A stretch of DNA of 64,000 bases from Rhinopomastus cyanomelas (Eukaryota; Chordata; Aves; Bucerotiformes; Rhinopomastidae): NCBI GenBank assembly GCA_013400115.1, contig VXBP01005118.1, positions 62,001 through 126,000 on the forward strand, given 5' to 3'. The notes beneath the pieces are model-generated. The model was not told the DNA's origin. It worked only from the letters and a program-made list of their open reading frames with translations, and made no database searches. Below are positions 35,601-47,269 of this stretch, piece by piece (position 1 is the stretch's first letter; each line of letters starts with the position of its first letter). Made by a program: the position numbers and the translations under genes.

Positions 35601-35975
35601 GTTTCTCCTCCATGAACTACCAATAGTCCATGTTCAACAGTACCTTCAGATAGGATCCACAAGTTGTGGTGACATACCTGTGAAGCCAAGCCAATCTTTA
35701 GCCCCCTCAGCTTAGTTCTGCCCTTCTTTTTCCAGTGCAGCCATGAGGCTGCACACAGCTGGGTTAACCCCCAAGTGAACTTTTGTTCCACCTTGGACCT
35801 TTTCTAGGTGTTGCTGAAGAGAAAGCTGCCTGTGTCCTCTCCCAGGCTGTCCTGTGATGACATTTAGCTAAGTGGTGGGATGTGTTACTGACTTTGTGAA
35901 ATGAAGCAGACAATGCAGCAAACTATTGTCAACAAACAGTATCAAGCCTGTTGCAGTTTGAGAACTGCTAGAACT
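32681..35975. other. Intergenic, no gene seen
   Basis: Between the end of the HTR2C transcript and the plus-strand LTR I see no exon with splice sites and protein-like conservation. The longest frames (for example 147 codons around 34.6-35.1 kb) have no recognisable domain and overlap frames of similar length on the other strand. A (GTG)n-like stretch near 34293-34308 is a minor simple repeat. Confidence 0.6.
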
Positions 35976-36720
35976 TGCAGAAGTGCTTTCATGAGGAAGA
36001 AAAGTTGTGTTGTGTTCTAGGGGACCTGTCCCCGGTTGCACAGGTCACAGGACCCTTCCCTGGAAGCGTCTGTCCTGTGACCTGCCCCTGAAAGGCGGGC
36101 TGGGGGAGCCTATAAAAACTGGGGCAGGGTCTTTGTTCGCCCTTTTTTCGCGGGCCATGGCCCTGAAGGGAGCATCCCCTCCACTGCCCCGGGAACGGGC
36201 GGTGGGGGGTGGTGGGAACCGCGGCTCCGGGGTGACAGCGGCTCATGAAGCAGCCGCAACCTGCTGCGGCTTCCGAACCAGCCCTGGCCCCGGACTGACC
36301 CCACCGCCNNNNNNNNNNNNNNNNNNNNNNNNNNNNNNNNNNNNNNNNNNNNNNNNNNNNNNNNNNNNNNNNNNNNNNNNNNNNNNNNNNNNNNNNNNNN
36401 NNNNNNNNNNNNNGGACTGGAGAATCCTCAAACCTTGGATGTGAAAGACAGAGACTGGGTATTTTGAAAACGCATGCAGCTGCACCGAGGGATGCAGCTG
36501 TGGGCGCTGAGAAACTCAGGCCATCCTGGACTGACATGCTTTCCATCCCAGGTCTCTAAATTGGAAGAAGATCCAAGGCCCAAACTGGAGTGGTTTCCCA
36601 TTCTGTTTTCTCGGGTTCTGTGAGGGCATTAATGACACAGTTTGTGTGCACTGACTTGCATAACCTTTTCTGTGTATAGTCAGTGTTAATAAACCTTTCT
36701 GAAGTTTCCCTAAGCCATCA
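35976..36720 (+). mobile_element. Endogenous retroviral LTR, plus strand, gapped (same family as 4478-5758)
   Basis: It starts TGCAGAAGTGCTTTCAT and ends TAAGCCATCA. A TATA box (TATAAAAAC, 36111-36119) is followed by GGGTCTTTGTTCGCCC. A GC-rich region with a 105-N gap is next, and AATAAA is at 36688-36693, about 30 bp before the LTR end. Similarity with the minus-strand copy covers the 5' part, the TATA/initiator region, the GAATCCT...AAACCTTGG block after the gap and the 3' end (TGACTTGCATAACC, GTTAATAAACCTTT, AGTTTCCCTAAG). Shared sequence continues to about 36752 (GTTGTCTGGTGAATTTTATCC), which may contain a primer-binding site. I see no gag, pol or env beyond it. Confidence 0.75.
36309..36413. 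other. Assembly gap (105 N) inside the LTR
   Basis: A run of 105 Ns lies just downstream of the TATA box in a very GC-rich stretch. It is at the equivalent place to the gap in the other LTR copy. Confidence 0.97.
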
Positions 36721-38704
36721 GTTGTCTGGTGAATTTTATCCGAGATGCCATCGAAACCTCACTGCTTTGCTTTCCTTTCTTTGATACTGAATTGTGGTCC
36801 TGAACCCACCACAAAGCCTTAGCCTGGTACTTGCTCCCTAAGGGTAGATTAAAGTGCTTGAATGTTGTGTTGTTGGCTGGCAGTTCTGCTTTCAAAACTA
36901 CACGGGACTGTATTTTGGATCTGAGCAGCAGCCCCAGTGACATTGATGGCAGGGGGAACATGAGTCCAAGCAGGGGCATAGAGAAACCTTGGCTTGTTCC
37001 CCCTAGAAGCCAAAGATGGGCAAAGAAAGCTCTCTGTCAGGACTTTAGGGAATGCTTGTTCTGACTAAGGAGAGAGATAAGCTATCTGGGATAGAGGAAA
37101 ATGCTGGCATGCAAAAAGGACCAGAAATGGTACCAGGAATCAGAATCATGTTCCCAACAAATTGAATACTCCAGGTCTGGCTGAGAGTGAAACTTCTGGT
37201 GAGGTAATAGCAGTACTAGCCGTGAAAAAAGCTTACTGAGAGCTCAGCTCTTTCATTCATGCAGGAATTTATGGTTTAGACATACAGTGGGAGGGCCCAG
37301 CTCAGCCCTTACGTCCTCAGTCTCCCAGCTGGCAGAGCTCAGCTGCCAAGGCAGGCATCTATGCAACAACACCTCTGACCTCTGTGGGGATGTGTCCCAA
37401 AGTGTGGGAGGAAAAAGCATCCTGAAGCAAGACCACTGTTTTAGTGCTACAACCTTTGCAAGTCCTAGCAAAGCCATTAAAAAGCCACCATTGTGGAGGA
37501 AGGCAAATGGGGCAGTGCCTAGAGAGTGCACCTCCTGCAAGTAGGACAACATGAGTAGAGGGATCGAGAAAGCTGTGTGTTTCCAGTCCTGGTCCAGCCC
37601 AAAATTCTGTGGAACAATATTTCTCTTGAATTCTCATTAGCATCCAGAATCAACCAGCCCAAACCTGACTGCTTACAGTCACGTAAGTAAGTTTTGTTTA
37701 CCCACAGAAGCATTGCCATGGACTATGAGTATTATTGGAGCCCATCTTGGTTGGCTCTGGAGAGCCACAGCATTGAGGTAATGTCCTGTTGGGCTGCTAT
37801 TAGCTTGTGTAGTTGAGAGCATGCTGGTGTGCAGATTTGAGGGCTGAGAGCCTGCACTGTCTGACAACTAATCCTTTTCCATGTCGCTGTTTTTCCAACT
37901 GTTCAGCCAGGAACTTCATGATTTTGCTTCATATAATAAATAGCAGTGTTGGCCTTTTACGCCCCTGTTGTTAAAAGTGGACTCTGCTGAACCTGGCAGG
38001 CAGCATGTTTATTGTTTTCTCAGTGTGATTGTTTCTAAATAAATTGGCAGCATGGCCACAAACTTCAGAGCAGCTATCAGCCAAGACCAATTTGAGAGTC
38101 CCAAAGGTTGGGACGAATTTCCAATGCAACAGTTAAGATCTGGAACATCGTCAGATAAAAGGTAAGGACTATCTTCTCCTGGGCTTTAAGCATCAGATGG
38201 AGATGCACTGGGAGCACAGAACGTATGCCAGGTTCCCTGGGTGGCTTTGGCTCTGTGATCAGATCCTGTGAGGATACAAAGTTTACTCGTGTGTAGTATG
38301 GGGGCCTGCAGCAGCCTGTCTTTGGGTTCTTCTCCTGTGTAATTTTTTTTACCTCTGTCCTGGTTTGAGTTAGGCCAGAACTGGTTCTGTTTCATGATTT
38401 TACTTCTGAGCCCAGTCTCTTCTGAGTAACTGCACTTTCCAAAGGTGGAGGCACGTTTATGCAGACAGTGTCTGCTTCTAGAAGAACAGAAATGCTTGAT
38501 GTACATAGTTGCTACTAAGACCTGGGATGCGGAAAGGCTCTTTCTTATACTGGCTCCTATAGGGTCTAAGGTCACTGCTAAACCTGATGTAGCGTGTTGG
38601 GGTGCCATAAAGCAGAGGCCGCACCCATGGGGAAGAACAGACAGGGCATGTGACCCTAAGCTGACCAGCAAGGTAATCCGTATGTATGACATAGGCACAG
38701 ATTC

Positions 38705-38880
38705 GCAGAATCACAGAACGTTAGGGATTGGATGGGACCTCGAAAGACCATCTAGTCCAATCTCCCTGCCACAGCAGGATCACCTAGACCAAGTGGCACG
38801 GGAACACATCCAGGTGGGTTTTCAGCATTTCCAGGGAAGGAGACTCCACAGCCCCTCTGGGCAGCCTGTTCCAGTTGAGA
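38705..38880 (-). mobile_element. CR1 3' fragment
   Basis: The plus strand reads GCAGAATCACAGAACGTTAGGG, then GACCTCGAAAGACCATCTAG, then CCACAGCAGGATCACCTAGACC and the CTCCACAGCCCCTCTGGGCAGCCTGTTCCAG block that encodes the RT C-terminus on the minus strand. It is a 5'-truncated young-type CR1. Confidence 0.85.
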
Positions 38881-41800
38881 GATCGCAAGAGTTAAGCTCT
38901 CTTCTTCAATGCTGGTGTCCAAGGAGGACACTGACTGTTCTTCTGCCTTTGATCCCAATCCTTGTGTTCCTGAATGCAGTTTCTCAGTCCAGTTTCTGAG
39001 TCAGGTTTTGTCTTCTGCTTAGTCCAGTCTGAGACTCCCCCAGCACCTGCTTCACAACATCAGGAATGACTGCACCATAGCTGACAAAATATGTAGTTTG
39101 CATGCATTGCATAGGTTTCGTTTTATCGTTACTGTTTTCATTAACGCTGGTTTGGGGATGGCAGATGGATTAATAGAGAACATCTATCATCCATGCAGTG
39201 ACCAGCCCAGCCAAACCCTCGACAAGTTCTCTGTGTGAAGGACCTTTGTAGCCATTCCACAGAGAAAGCTGCACACATCAGGCAGCGTAACACACTGTTT
39301 GCGTGTTTGCTAGTTACTGGAGCTGCACCCTGTGTTGTGGCTACAGAGGAAGGGGCGCTTGGGGCGGGGAGGTTGACATGTCCAAGGGCAGCTGGGAGGC
39401 TGCAGTCCTTGTGAAGAGCAGGTTTTGCACAAGCTGACCAGCAGAAGCAGCAGCTTGATTCACACAGGTGGATTGGCCACAGATCCAAACCAAGATGGAG
39501 CTAGAGAGAGCTGGACACTGACAGCAGCACAGGTTCATGGGGGGCACTTTGTTTCTCTGATGTATGTTCCAGTGCAGTATTTTTTTTACAAATGTGGGCA
39601 TGCAAATAGTGCTTCAGTGCTCTGAGCCCGACCCTCTGGCTGGGTGGGGCGGGACTGATGTATTTGTAGATTTTAGCCTTGAAATACAGAGCTTTCTTTT
39701 CCAAGAACATCGTGCTTCTCTTTGGTTTGCTTGTTTTCTCCACCACTGTGTGAATTCCAGTGAAGAACATTCTGCCACATTTTGTTTTTAAGTCACAAAG
39801 ATATGTAGATCATTATATTAGAGGAAGGTGTTCCCTGATGTGGTAAAAAAACCCCACACTCTGACTTTTCTAGATGAAAATGTCTCCTGCAAGTCCCTGG
39901 TGCTTTGGTGAGTTAAGGCATCCAAGCTTACCAAAGATGTGACAGGACTTTGCCACCTCCGTTCACAGTGGGGAAAGACAAGTCATTTGCAGGTAATCAC
40001 TGAGGACCAGGGCTCAAATCCCTGCACTGAAGCTGCAGGTTGGAGAAGCTTTAGAGAGACCCTTCACACCTTCCAACAAAGGCAGGTCAGTGCAGCCCAG
40101 TTCAGTGTCTTGGAGGAGTCAGAGGTGCTAAATGGGCTGTCCTTGTTGGAGATGAGTGCACACATTGTCAGGAATTGCAGCGGGGCTGTTACTGTGATGG
40201 CAATCTCCCTGCTCTCCACGGAGTGAGACCTGCTTGAACACTGAGGTTGTTTTCTGGTCAGAACCACCAGAAAAAGAAATGTCAGGGTCACGTTTAGGAT
40301 CCTTAAATGCCTGTTTTTTCTGTTTTGGTTTTTTAAATGTGTCTGGTGCTGAAATGATGTTTTACCTCCTGAGCAGAGCAGTCCTGTGGTACATCTGGAT
40401 GGGGATCCGGCACAGAAGGCAGCAGCCCAGGATAGCAGGGAGGCGAATACTTGGTTTTGGTCCAAACCTTACGATGGCCGTCGTTTCTCAGCTGGTTGTT
40501 TTATCTCTCTGTACTTCAGGAACATCTTGACACAAATGATTTGCAGAGCCATTTCAGCTGTTCAGACAGCTCAGCCACAATATGTTGCCTCGAATTGTTT
40601 TGTTAAGCACATGAATCAGCTGTACTTGTTTGCCTGGAAGCTATGAGAACTGCAGACCATCCTGAGAAAATTCAGCTTCTACACAGACAAAAAAGACACT
40701 GCCTTCAAATGTACCATGTGGCAGGAGGCAGTGAGCTGCAATCCTGCCATGGCCCATGAAGCTTTTTAGATTTCAGATTAGATCACTAGTTACTGCTTCC
40801 CAGAGCCTCGCTGTCTGGAAGCTGAAGCCAGAAGGGCCGTGACACTTGATGTCCTTTCAAGATCTGGGTACTCCCTGGAGCTGCAGTGGCTTGGGGATGG
40901 GTGCTGAACCTTGTGGAGGCTCAGGGATGCAGAAACTGATGCCAGAGAGAGGCAGGGACATACAGCAGGGTTCAGTCCTCGCTTGGCCAAACCTCCGGTT
41001 TGATCCGGTGGGATATTTCTGTGGTTGCTCAGTGGTATGTGGGCAGGGGGTGGTTTTGGCCGGCACATGTCATGGGAGACACACACTTGGCCAGTGCCTG
41101 TGGTCACGATGCCATGAGGCACTCAGTCTGGCGCTGAGTGAAGGAGTGAAAGTTTGACACTTGGCCGCTTAGCAGTACAAAAGGAACAAAACACATCTGT
41201 TTGACAGTGAGAGGGAAGGGACATTATCCCCTCCATTCAATTTTCACGTGCTAGATACTGAATTCCGGCCAAGCGATGCTGCACCTGCTTTCCATCGTCT
41301 CTGCATCCAAGCAGAGATGCTGACACCCAGTGGCTGTGGAGTTTCTAACGCCTGTACTAGACGGAAAACCAGCAGGGATGCCTCAGCCAGGGAGGGAGAC
41401 AACGTCTAGCTTTTCATTTTCTCAAGGGTAAGAGGGGGAAAGGGCTCCTGAGAGTTGCCTGCCTTGCTTTATACCTCTCAGCCATTGGCAGGTTGAAACA
41501 CTTAGGCCTTAGAGGCCGGTCAGAAAAATGAAAAAATCTAAGGATGGATAATGAGGAACTAGGAAGTAAGCTGCTTGTTAAATTCTTCTCCTCTTGGCAG
41601 CTTGAAAATAGACCTCAGTGAGAGAAGGGGGCAACTTTGTGACTTAAGAGACCTTGGCATTCCCTTTCCCTTTTTTGCTGCTTCCCAAAAGCAGTTAGAA
41701 TATGACAGATGCAAACTGATTTTGCATTTCCCTGCAGCATGTGCGGGATCATGCTTTTGTGTGTTTGACAAATATTGACATTCTCGAGGGAAAAACTCTG

Positions 41801-42340
41801 CAGGAAGGGTTCCTTAACAAATGGCTCTAACACGCCACTAGTCAAAGACAGGAAAAAGACCCGAAACTCAAGGTGTGCCAGTGGGTGCTCTTTGTGTGTT
41901 TGGGAAAGCCATGCCTCATCAGACGTGTGGGGCTACGATGTGAAAACACTGGGGAGCTCAGGGAACTCAGACAGCTGAGAACAATAAGGGCAAAGAATTC
42001 CAAGGGAGGGATTTTGCAAGCACTTTACTGAAAATATTAATTATGTCTTAAACCACTGCAATGCGAATACTGTGATAAAGAAGGGATCAGCATAATTTTT
42101 AAATCTATAGAAAAAATGTTACTGCTGAAATGCTAGCAAGGTTCAGGATGTCAGGAAGGAGTAGTAGCCAGGCTCCTATTAGTATTGAATTTTGTACGTG
42201 TGCACAGATGTGACGCCGTGAGAAAGTGGGTGGGATGTGCAGGGGCCCTGCAGGGGTGAGTTTGGGGAGCAGGGAGCTCTGTGCTGGGGCCAACCCCATC
42301 TTTTCTCACCTAAATAGCTGTGTGAGGCTGCAACATACAG

Positions 42341-42420
42341 CTCATAGAATCATGGAAGGGTTTAGTTTGGAAAAGACACCCATAAGGAGATGTACTTAAT
42401 TCATCACTTTGTTACTAGGC
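42341..42420 (-). mobile_element. Very decayed CR1 3' end
   Basis: CTCATAGAATCATGGAAGGG followed by TTTAGTTTGGAAAAGACACCC on the plus strand resembles the reverse complement of an older CR1 3' end. Only the tip is recognisable. Confidence 0.45.
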
Positions 42421-43942
42421 AGGTTTCCAGGCAGCTTCAGCCTAACTTTTCTATTTTGTCGTTCCTGAAATAGCTCATCCCTTTTTTGGGGCTGGTTCTA
42501 GCTGCAGAAGTACAAACACCCCTTCTTCTGCCACCTCTTACCTGCACACATTCTCTTTAATCCTTCTTCATTTCTTACCTTTTCTTGGGATAAAATTAGA
42601 CAAGAAACTTGAGTTTAAACCCACCCAGCAGGTCAAGGTTGCCACACCATGAGCAAACTCCAACTGCCCGTGCTCAGCATTCCTGCATGGTCATGGGCAT
42701 CCCATCAGATGTGCCCAGGTGGGCTCAAGCTGCCCACCTTGCTTTTCCCCTGCTGGAGATTCACAGTGCACTCACATGGTTTCAGTAGACATTTAAACTG
42801 TTTACAAGGCTGGCGGAACATCAGAAGCCTACCAGGGGCTATTTCCAGTAACAGCAAATCTCAAAGGCTCTCTCTCTACAGTAGTTTTCTCTAGTGGGGT
42901 TTTTTGTCTGGTTTCTAACCATCATTGTTAGGGCAGCAACTGTGGCAGTTCTGAAATCCCAAAAGTTACCCAGAACTGGATGTGCTAAAATCCTCTAATT
43001 CCTCAAAGTACCTGAAAAACCTCGGATGAGCATGGGCAAGCATCCCCTACTCATCCTGGTCGTGCAGAGCCGAAGATCTGGATGTGATCCTCCTAGAGAC
43101 TGTCCTGTCTTGATGGGTAGTTGCTCTGCAAGGAGGTGTGTGGTGTAGGGCTGTGCCACTACAAAAACTGGAAACCAGAGTGGAACAGAAGTGGAATTTG
43201 CAGCTGGTGGGAGGACACCAAGAAAAGAGCTTGAGAGAGGAGAAAATGCCGACCTAAGCCTTCTGCATCTGGCCTGTTGCATAAAATGCTCTTTCTCTTG
43301 GATTGCTCTGCTCTGTATTTTGAAGACATCTGCAGGCCTGGGCTCCCTGTGCTGGGACTGGGGCTGTTTCTGAGCCTCTCCAGCTTTATTCCGGAATCCT
43401 TCCTTTCACTTTCTCTGTTAGACCATTCAGTGCCTTGTAAGTCCCTTCTCCAATTCTAATAAACTGCTTTTTTCAAAATAAAATGCTAATTTTCAATGTC
43501 CATTGCACACTCACGGGAATTTTTACACACAAAACCACCGCAGGCTGGCTGGCCAGAAGCCCTAGGAGACAGTGGAGACAGAGGCCTTGGCTTATCAAAA
43601 CAACAACAGCCAAGAGACTTTGTTTCTGCTCCGGTCTGCGCATAGACCATTTTTTCTGGTGTTTTCCTCTTTTGGTTACTCCCCAAATAACACTGAGTTT
43701 TTGCTTGTTTAGCAATAGAAGCAGCTGACAGTGATGAAATCATTTTGCATTTCGAGTTTGTGCTTCCTGGGGGCTTTGTGCCTGACTGGATTCGCATGGC
43801 TCTTCACACGGCTTGTTGAGTTCTATCATACATAGCAAACTTGATTTTCTGTCTGAGCTTCCACTGTTGACTGGAATCTTCCATTTTGAATAAATCCTCA
43901 TTGTAGTTTGGATTTGGCGCGTCTTAGTCTGAGAGATTGGAA

Positions 43943-43956
43943 GTTGCTATGGCAAC
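43943..43956. promoter_or_regulatory. RFX X-box-like palindrome (candidate)
   Basis: GTTGCTATGGCAAC consists of two inverted RGYAAC half-sites with a 2-bp spacer, the classic arrangement bound by RFX-family factors. There is no recognised promoter or gene next to it, so this is a sequence match only. Confidence 0.35.
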
Positions 43957-44807
43957 TGCTGATAGGCAGCTTGGAATTTGAAGCTCTCCCTTAGCTTCAC
44001 CTTGGACAACCAGCACTTCTGCAAACAAGTTTTTTTTAAAAGTAGGAAGAAGAAACATTGGCACTGCTAGTTTGGAGTTTTCCATTTCTCATTGGGAGAG
44101 TCTTGTCTTTGTCTGGAGATCAAGCATGGCTTCACTGGACTGGGTGGCCACTAGCAGCCATCTCGCTCTTGGAACGTGGTGAATGGAGAGAGTGGGAATT
44201 TGGAACCTCAGAGATCAGTGGAGGAGCAGTTTGCCAGCAACTTCATGGTGTGCTGAAAGGGAGGGAGGGAGTCTTGTCTACCGTTCATGAAAAGTGACAT
44301 CGTGGATGTGCTTGGAGAACATGGAACAAGGAACTTCTAGCCTTAAAGAAACTGTTGGCACTGAAGAATGGATGCACGGACTGGAACACGAATATCATGT
44401 TTTCACATGGAAAAGAACTGCTGCAGGTTTCTTCCCCCTGAGTGGGTGGAGGTAGCAGCTCAGCCAGTCATGTAAGAGCATGTGATTAATATCATATGTC
44501 TTCGTGTTGGGTTTTATGTTGTGTGGATTAAACATGTTGTTGTTTTTCCCCAAGTCAAGACATCCTTTGGTTTTGCCTGTGACTTTATACGTTATTTTGA
44601 ACCTTCCTTTTTTGTTTTTGTTTCAGACCATTAGCATATTAATTACATTATTTACTTAATCTTGTGTCAGACCTGATCAGTAGGATTGGACAATGACATT
44701 AATGCTGAGGCAGACAGGAGCTCAGCTAAACCTATGCCAATGTTTCTGCAAGAAAATGTATTTTCTGGGTTGTTCAGGTGAAATGAAGGCACAGGCTCAG
44801 CTTTGCT

Positions 44808-45143
44808 GTCTACAGCTATCTGAAAGGAGCTTGTAGAGAGGAGGGTGTTGGTCGTTTCTCACAAGTAACAAGTGATAGAACAAGAGAAAATGGTCTCAAG
44901 TTGCACCAGGGGAAGTTTAGGTTAGACATTCAGAAAAAAATCTTTATTGAAAAGGTTGTCAGGCCTTGGAAAAGGCTGCTCATGGAGGCACTCAAATCAA
45001 CATCCCTGGACATGTTTAAAAGTCATGCAGATACAGAGCTTAGGGACATGATTTAGCAAAGGGCTTGGTAGAGTTAGGTTAAGGGTTGGACTTGATGATC
45101 TTAAAGGGCTTTTCCAACCTAAATGATTCTATGGTTCTATGAC
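44808..45143 (+). mobile_element. CR1 3' fragment, plus strand, older subfamily
   Basis: Ends in GGTTGGACTTGATGATCTTAAAGGGC, TTTTCCAACCTAAATGATTC and a TATGGTTCTATGA tail. Upstream matches include GATAGAACAAGAGAAAATGG and GGGGAAGTTTAGGTTAGACATTC of the CR1 RT C-terminal/3' region. The ending differs from the TTCCAATCCCTAATG type seen elsewhere in the window, so it belongs to another CR1 subfamily. Confidence 0.85.
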
Positions 45144-45235
45144 AGTAAAACTCTGGGTTTGAGTTGCTTATTCTCTGACCAAAAAACCTAAAATGGGCTA
45201 GAGTACAGTGGCTCATCTAGTGCTGATGTTTTCCA

Positions 45236-45555
45236 CAGAATCACAGAACATTAGGGATTGGAAGGGACATCGAAAGATCATCTAGTTCAATCCCCCTGCC
45301 ACAGCAGGATCACCTAGACCGAGTCACACAGGAACATATCCAGGCAGGTTTTATACATCTCCAGAGAAGGAAACTCCACAACTCCCTCGGGTAACCCTTT
45401 CCAGTGCTCTGTCACCCTCAATGCGAAGAAGTTCCTTCTTACATTTATGTGGAACCTCCTGTGTCCAGCTTACATCCATTGCCCCTTGCCCTATCACTAG
45501 ATGACACTGAGAAGAGCCTGGCTCCCCTTCACATACTTATAAACATTTTAGTGTT
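45236..45555 (-). mobile_element. CR1 3' fragment, minus strand
   Basis: The plus strand reads CAGAATCACAGAACATTAGGG, then GATCATCTAGTTCAATCCCCC, GCAGGATCACCTAGACCGAG, the CTCCACAACTCCCTCGGGTAACCC block and CTAGATGACACTGAGAAGAGCC. It is a 5'-truncated young-type CR1, head-to-head at its 3' tail with the older plus-strand CR1 just upstream. Confidence 0.88.
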
Positions 45556-46034
45556 TCCCGTCATAATCACAAAGAGTGGGTTCTTAACTATCAGTGAGCA
45601 ATCTCATCATCTGAAAACATGGTATTGAGAGACATCTTGGGTGCTTCACTGAGTTCTGGTACCAGTGCCCACTTCCTTGCTAAGTTCCCTCTCTGCCTTT
45701 GCCAGAGTAACTCTCCCGTCCCTCTGAGGCAGTGTCCTTGGCAGTTGCTGTTACCAAGCCGTTCTACTGCAAAAGTTTCTCTCAAGGTCTCTCCCCTAAG
45801 GCACATCCGTTAGTGACATAAATAGGTCAAATGGTTCCCATCCAACATTCAGATGTTCTCTTCAGGCTGTTAGGGATCTAGGAAGATTCAGTGAGAGCAA
45901 GGCAGGTATACAGCGGCTAGCTGTGGGCATTTGTACCTTGTGCAATGTGTGAGGTGCTGCCCTTCAGTGTGTGTCCTGGTGACAGATGTCTAGAGTCCTT
46001 AAAAAATAACAGACCCACAGAACAACACGTTATC

Positions 46035-46040
46035 TTTATT
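46035..46040 (-). terminator. IL13RA2: Candidate poly(A) signal for IL13RA2
   Basis: AATAAA on the minus strand (TTTATT on the plus strand), about 550 bp past the candidate tail-exon stop and 1.1 kb past the transmembrane exon. Its use is inferred from position only. Confidence 0.3.
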
Positions 46041-46591
46041 CGCAGCAGTTTCTACTGCTTTCGTTTTCTCCCTTCTCCTGTTATCAGAAATTACTTCCTC
46101 CAGTGTCAGTTTAATCTTCCCCCGATGTTTTCCTCACATCAGTAAGGACTTGAATTGCAACAACTGGGCTCACAAATGGTGGCCGGTAAGGGGGAGTCGT
46201 ACGGGCTATATAAAGCCCAGAGCTTCTCAGCTGTCCTTGGGCTGATGTTACAACAGCAATCCATCCAATGTGAGTGGTACGGCAGTTGCAAGCAGTGTTA
46301 GCATCCCACCGATGCATGCAGTGGCTTTCCTGATGGGGACCTGCAATGGGCACAGGTTTTTTATTTCCAGCACTGAGAGACAGCTGGGGACATGCTACAG
46401 CATCACCACCACGCACTGACACATGCCAGTGGCAATGGGGGAAGCATTTGTTTGCCACAGTTTTCTTACCAACTGTGCTTTGTTTGAATGTCACAAACCA
46501 CAACATTTGAAAGATGGAAATAAAACAGAGACAAGGGAGTGTGTGTCTCAGACTCCATGCACTCAGCTTCCAAGTGGCCAGGTGTCCCTCC

Positions 46592-46772
46592 TCAGTGATG
46601 CCTTGCAATGCATGTTAGACATGGCACCCACTTGCTTACGCTGTATAGCCGAAAGAAAGCTGTAACAGTGATTAGCACCAGTGATCCCTTGGACCTGCAG
46701 AATATGTCATTTGTAGGAATAATTTGGATATGGGCAAACTCCCCAACTGTGCGTGCATTCCCTACATGCAAA
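46592..46772 (-). CDS. IL13RA2: Candidate IL13RA2 cytoplasmic-tail exon (uncertain)
   Basis: The transmembrane exon ends with a strong donor in phase 2, so one more coding exon is expected. The best acceptor I found downstream on the minus strand is a pyrimidine-rich TTATGCTCTCGCTGCAG ending at 46773. Splicing there gives a 60-residue tail containing IQIIPTNDIFC, which faintly recalls the KMIPEFFC ending of the human 17-residue tail, but it is much longer. Other acceptors a little further on give 13-18-residue tails. An alternative frame at 45591-45736 was also considered. I cannot choose between these from sequence alone. Confidence 0.22.
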
Positions 46773-47166
46773 CTGCAGCGAGAGCATAAAGACAGTAAGA
46801 CCTCAGCCCATAAAACGGGCCCTTCTTTAAGACAACCAGGAGGAATCTCTGCTGCTAGAGAGGTTTGGGGCAAGGTAATGGCACTATTTATGCTGCAGTG
46901 TGTGCAGGTAGCTTTGCAGCACTTTGGTTTGTACTCGGATGAGCAGAATGTGGGTTTCTGCTGCAGGTTTATGTGTTGTCGTGAGGCATTTCCTAAAAGA
47001 AACAACCAAACTTACAAGGTCATTTCCTAAAAATAAGCTGTTGGTTTGCTCCAATCATGGAGCATCTATTGATGGTTTAGTAGTCACCATGTTGTTCCGT
47101 TCATTGCTGTAGTCTGAGACACCCACGTGAGAGCACATGGCATGGACAGGCTGCCTTGGCACTTAC

Positions 47167-47269
47167 CTTTTCTTGCACTGGCCAACCAGCATAAATATTA
47201 TGAGGCTACATGACAAACTCAGAATGACTGGAATGAGGATAAATAGCTGCTTGTCCTCTTCACTGGACA
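47167..47269 (-). CDS. IL13RA2: IL13RA2 transmembrane exon
   Basis: This 103-nt exon follows a TTTGCAG acceptor and ends at an AAAAG/GTAAGT donor. It enters in phase 1, completing a Val codon, and leaves in phase 2. It encodes a short acidic juxtamembrane stretch (SSEEDKQ), a single membrane-spanning helix (LFILIPVILSLSCSLIIFML) and the stop-transfer basic residues GQCKK. The family is a type I receptor with a very short tail lacking signalling motifs, in keeping with a decoy role for IL-13. If the donor is not used, the intron supplies a TAA at once (KKR-stop), which would still leave a membrane-anchored receptor. Confidence 0.88.

Larger units (their letters stand above)
36753..44807. other. 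Intergenic, CR1 fragments only
   Basis: No convincing gene. It contains a CR1 3' end at 38705-38880, a very decayed CR1 piece near 42341-42420 and an X-box-like palindrome at 43943-43956. AATAAA motifs at about 43458 and 43475 and a GAATAAATCC at about 43884 could belong to decayed LTRs, but I cannot define boundaries. Confidence 0.55.

Noticed and set aside
45591..45806. Minus-strand frame ending SLNTMFSDDEIAH as the IL13RA2 tail exon
   Set aside because: The only in-phase acceptor has a weak pyrimidine tract, the peptide does not resemble known IL13RA2 tails, and it is further from the TM exon than a better acceptor.
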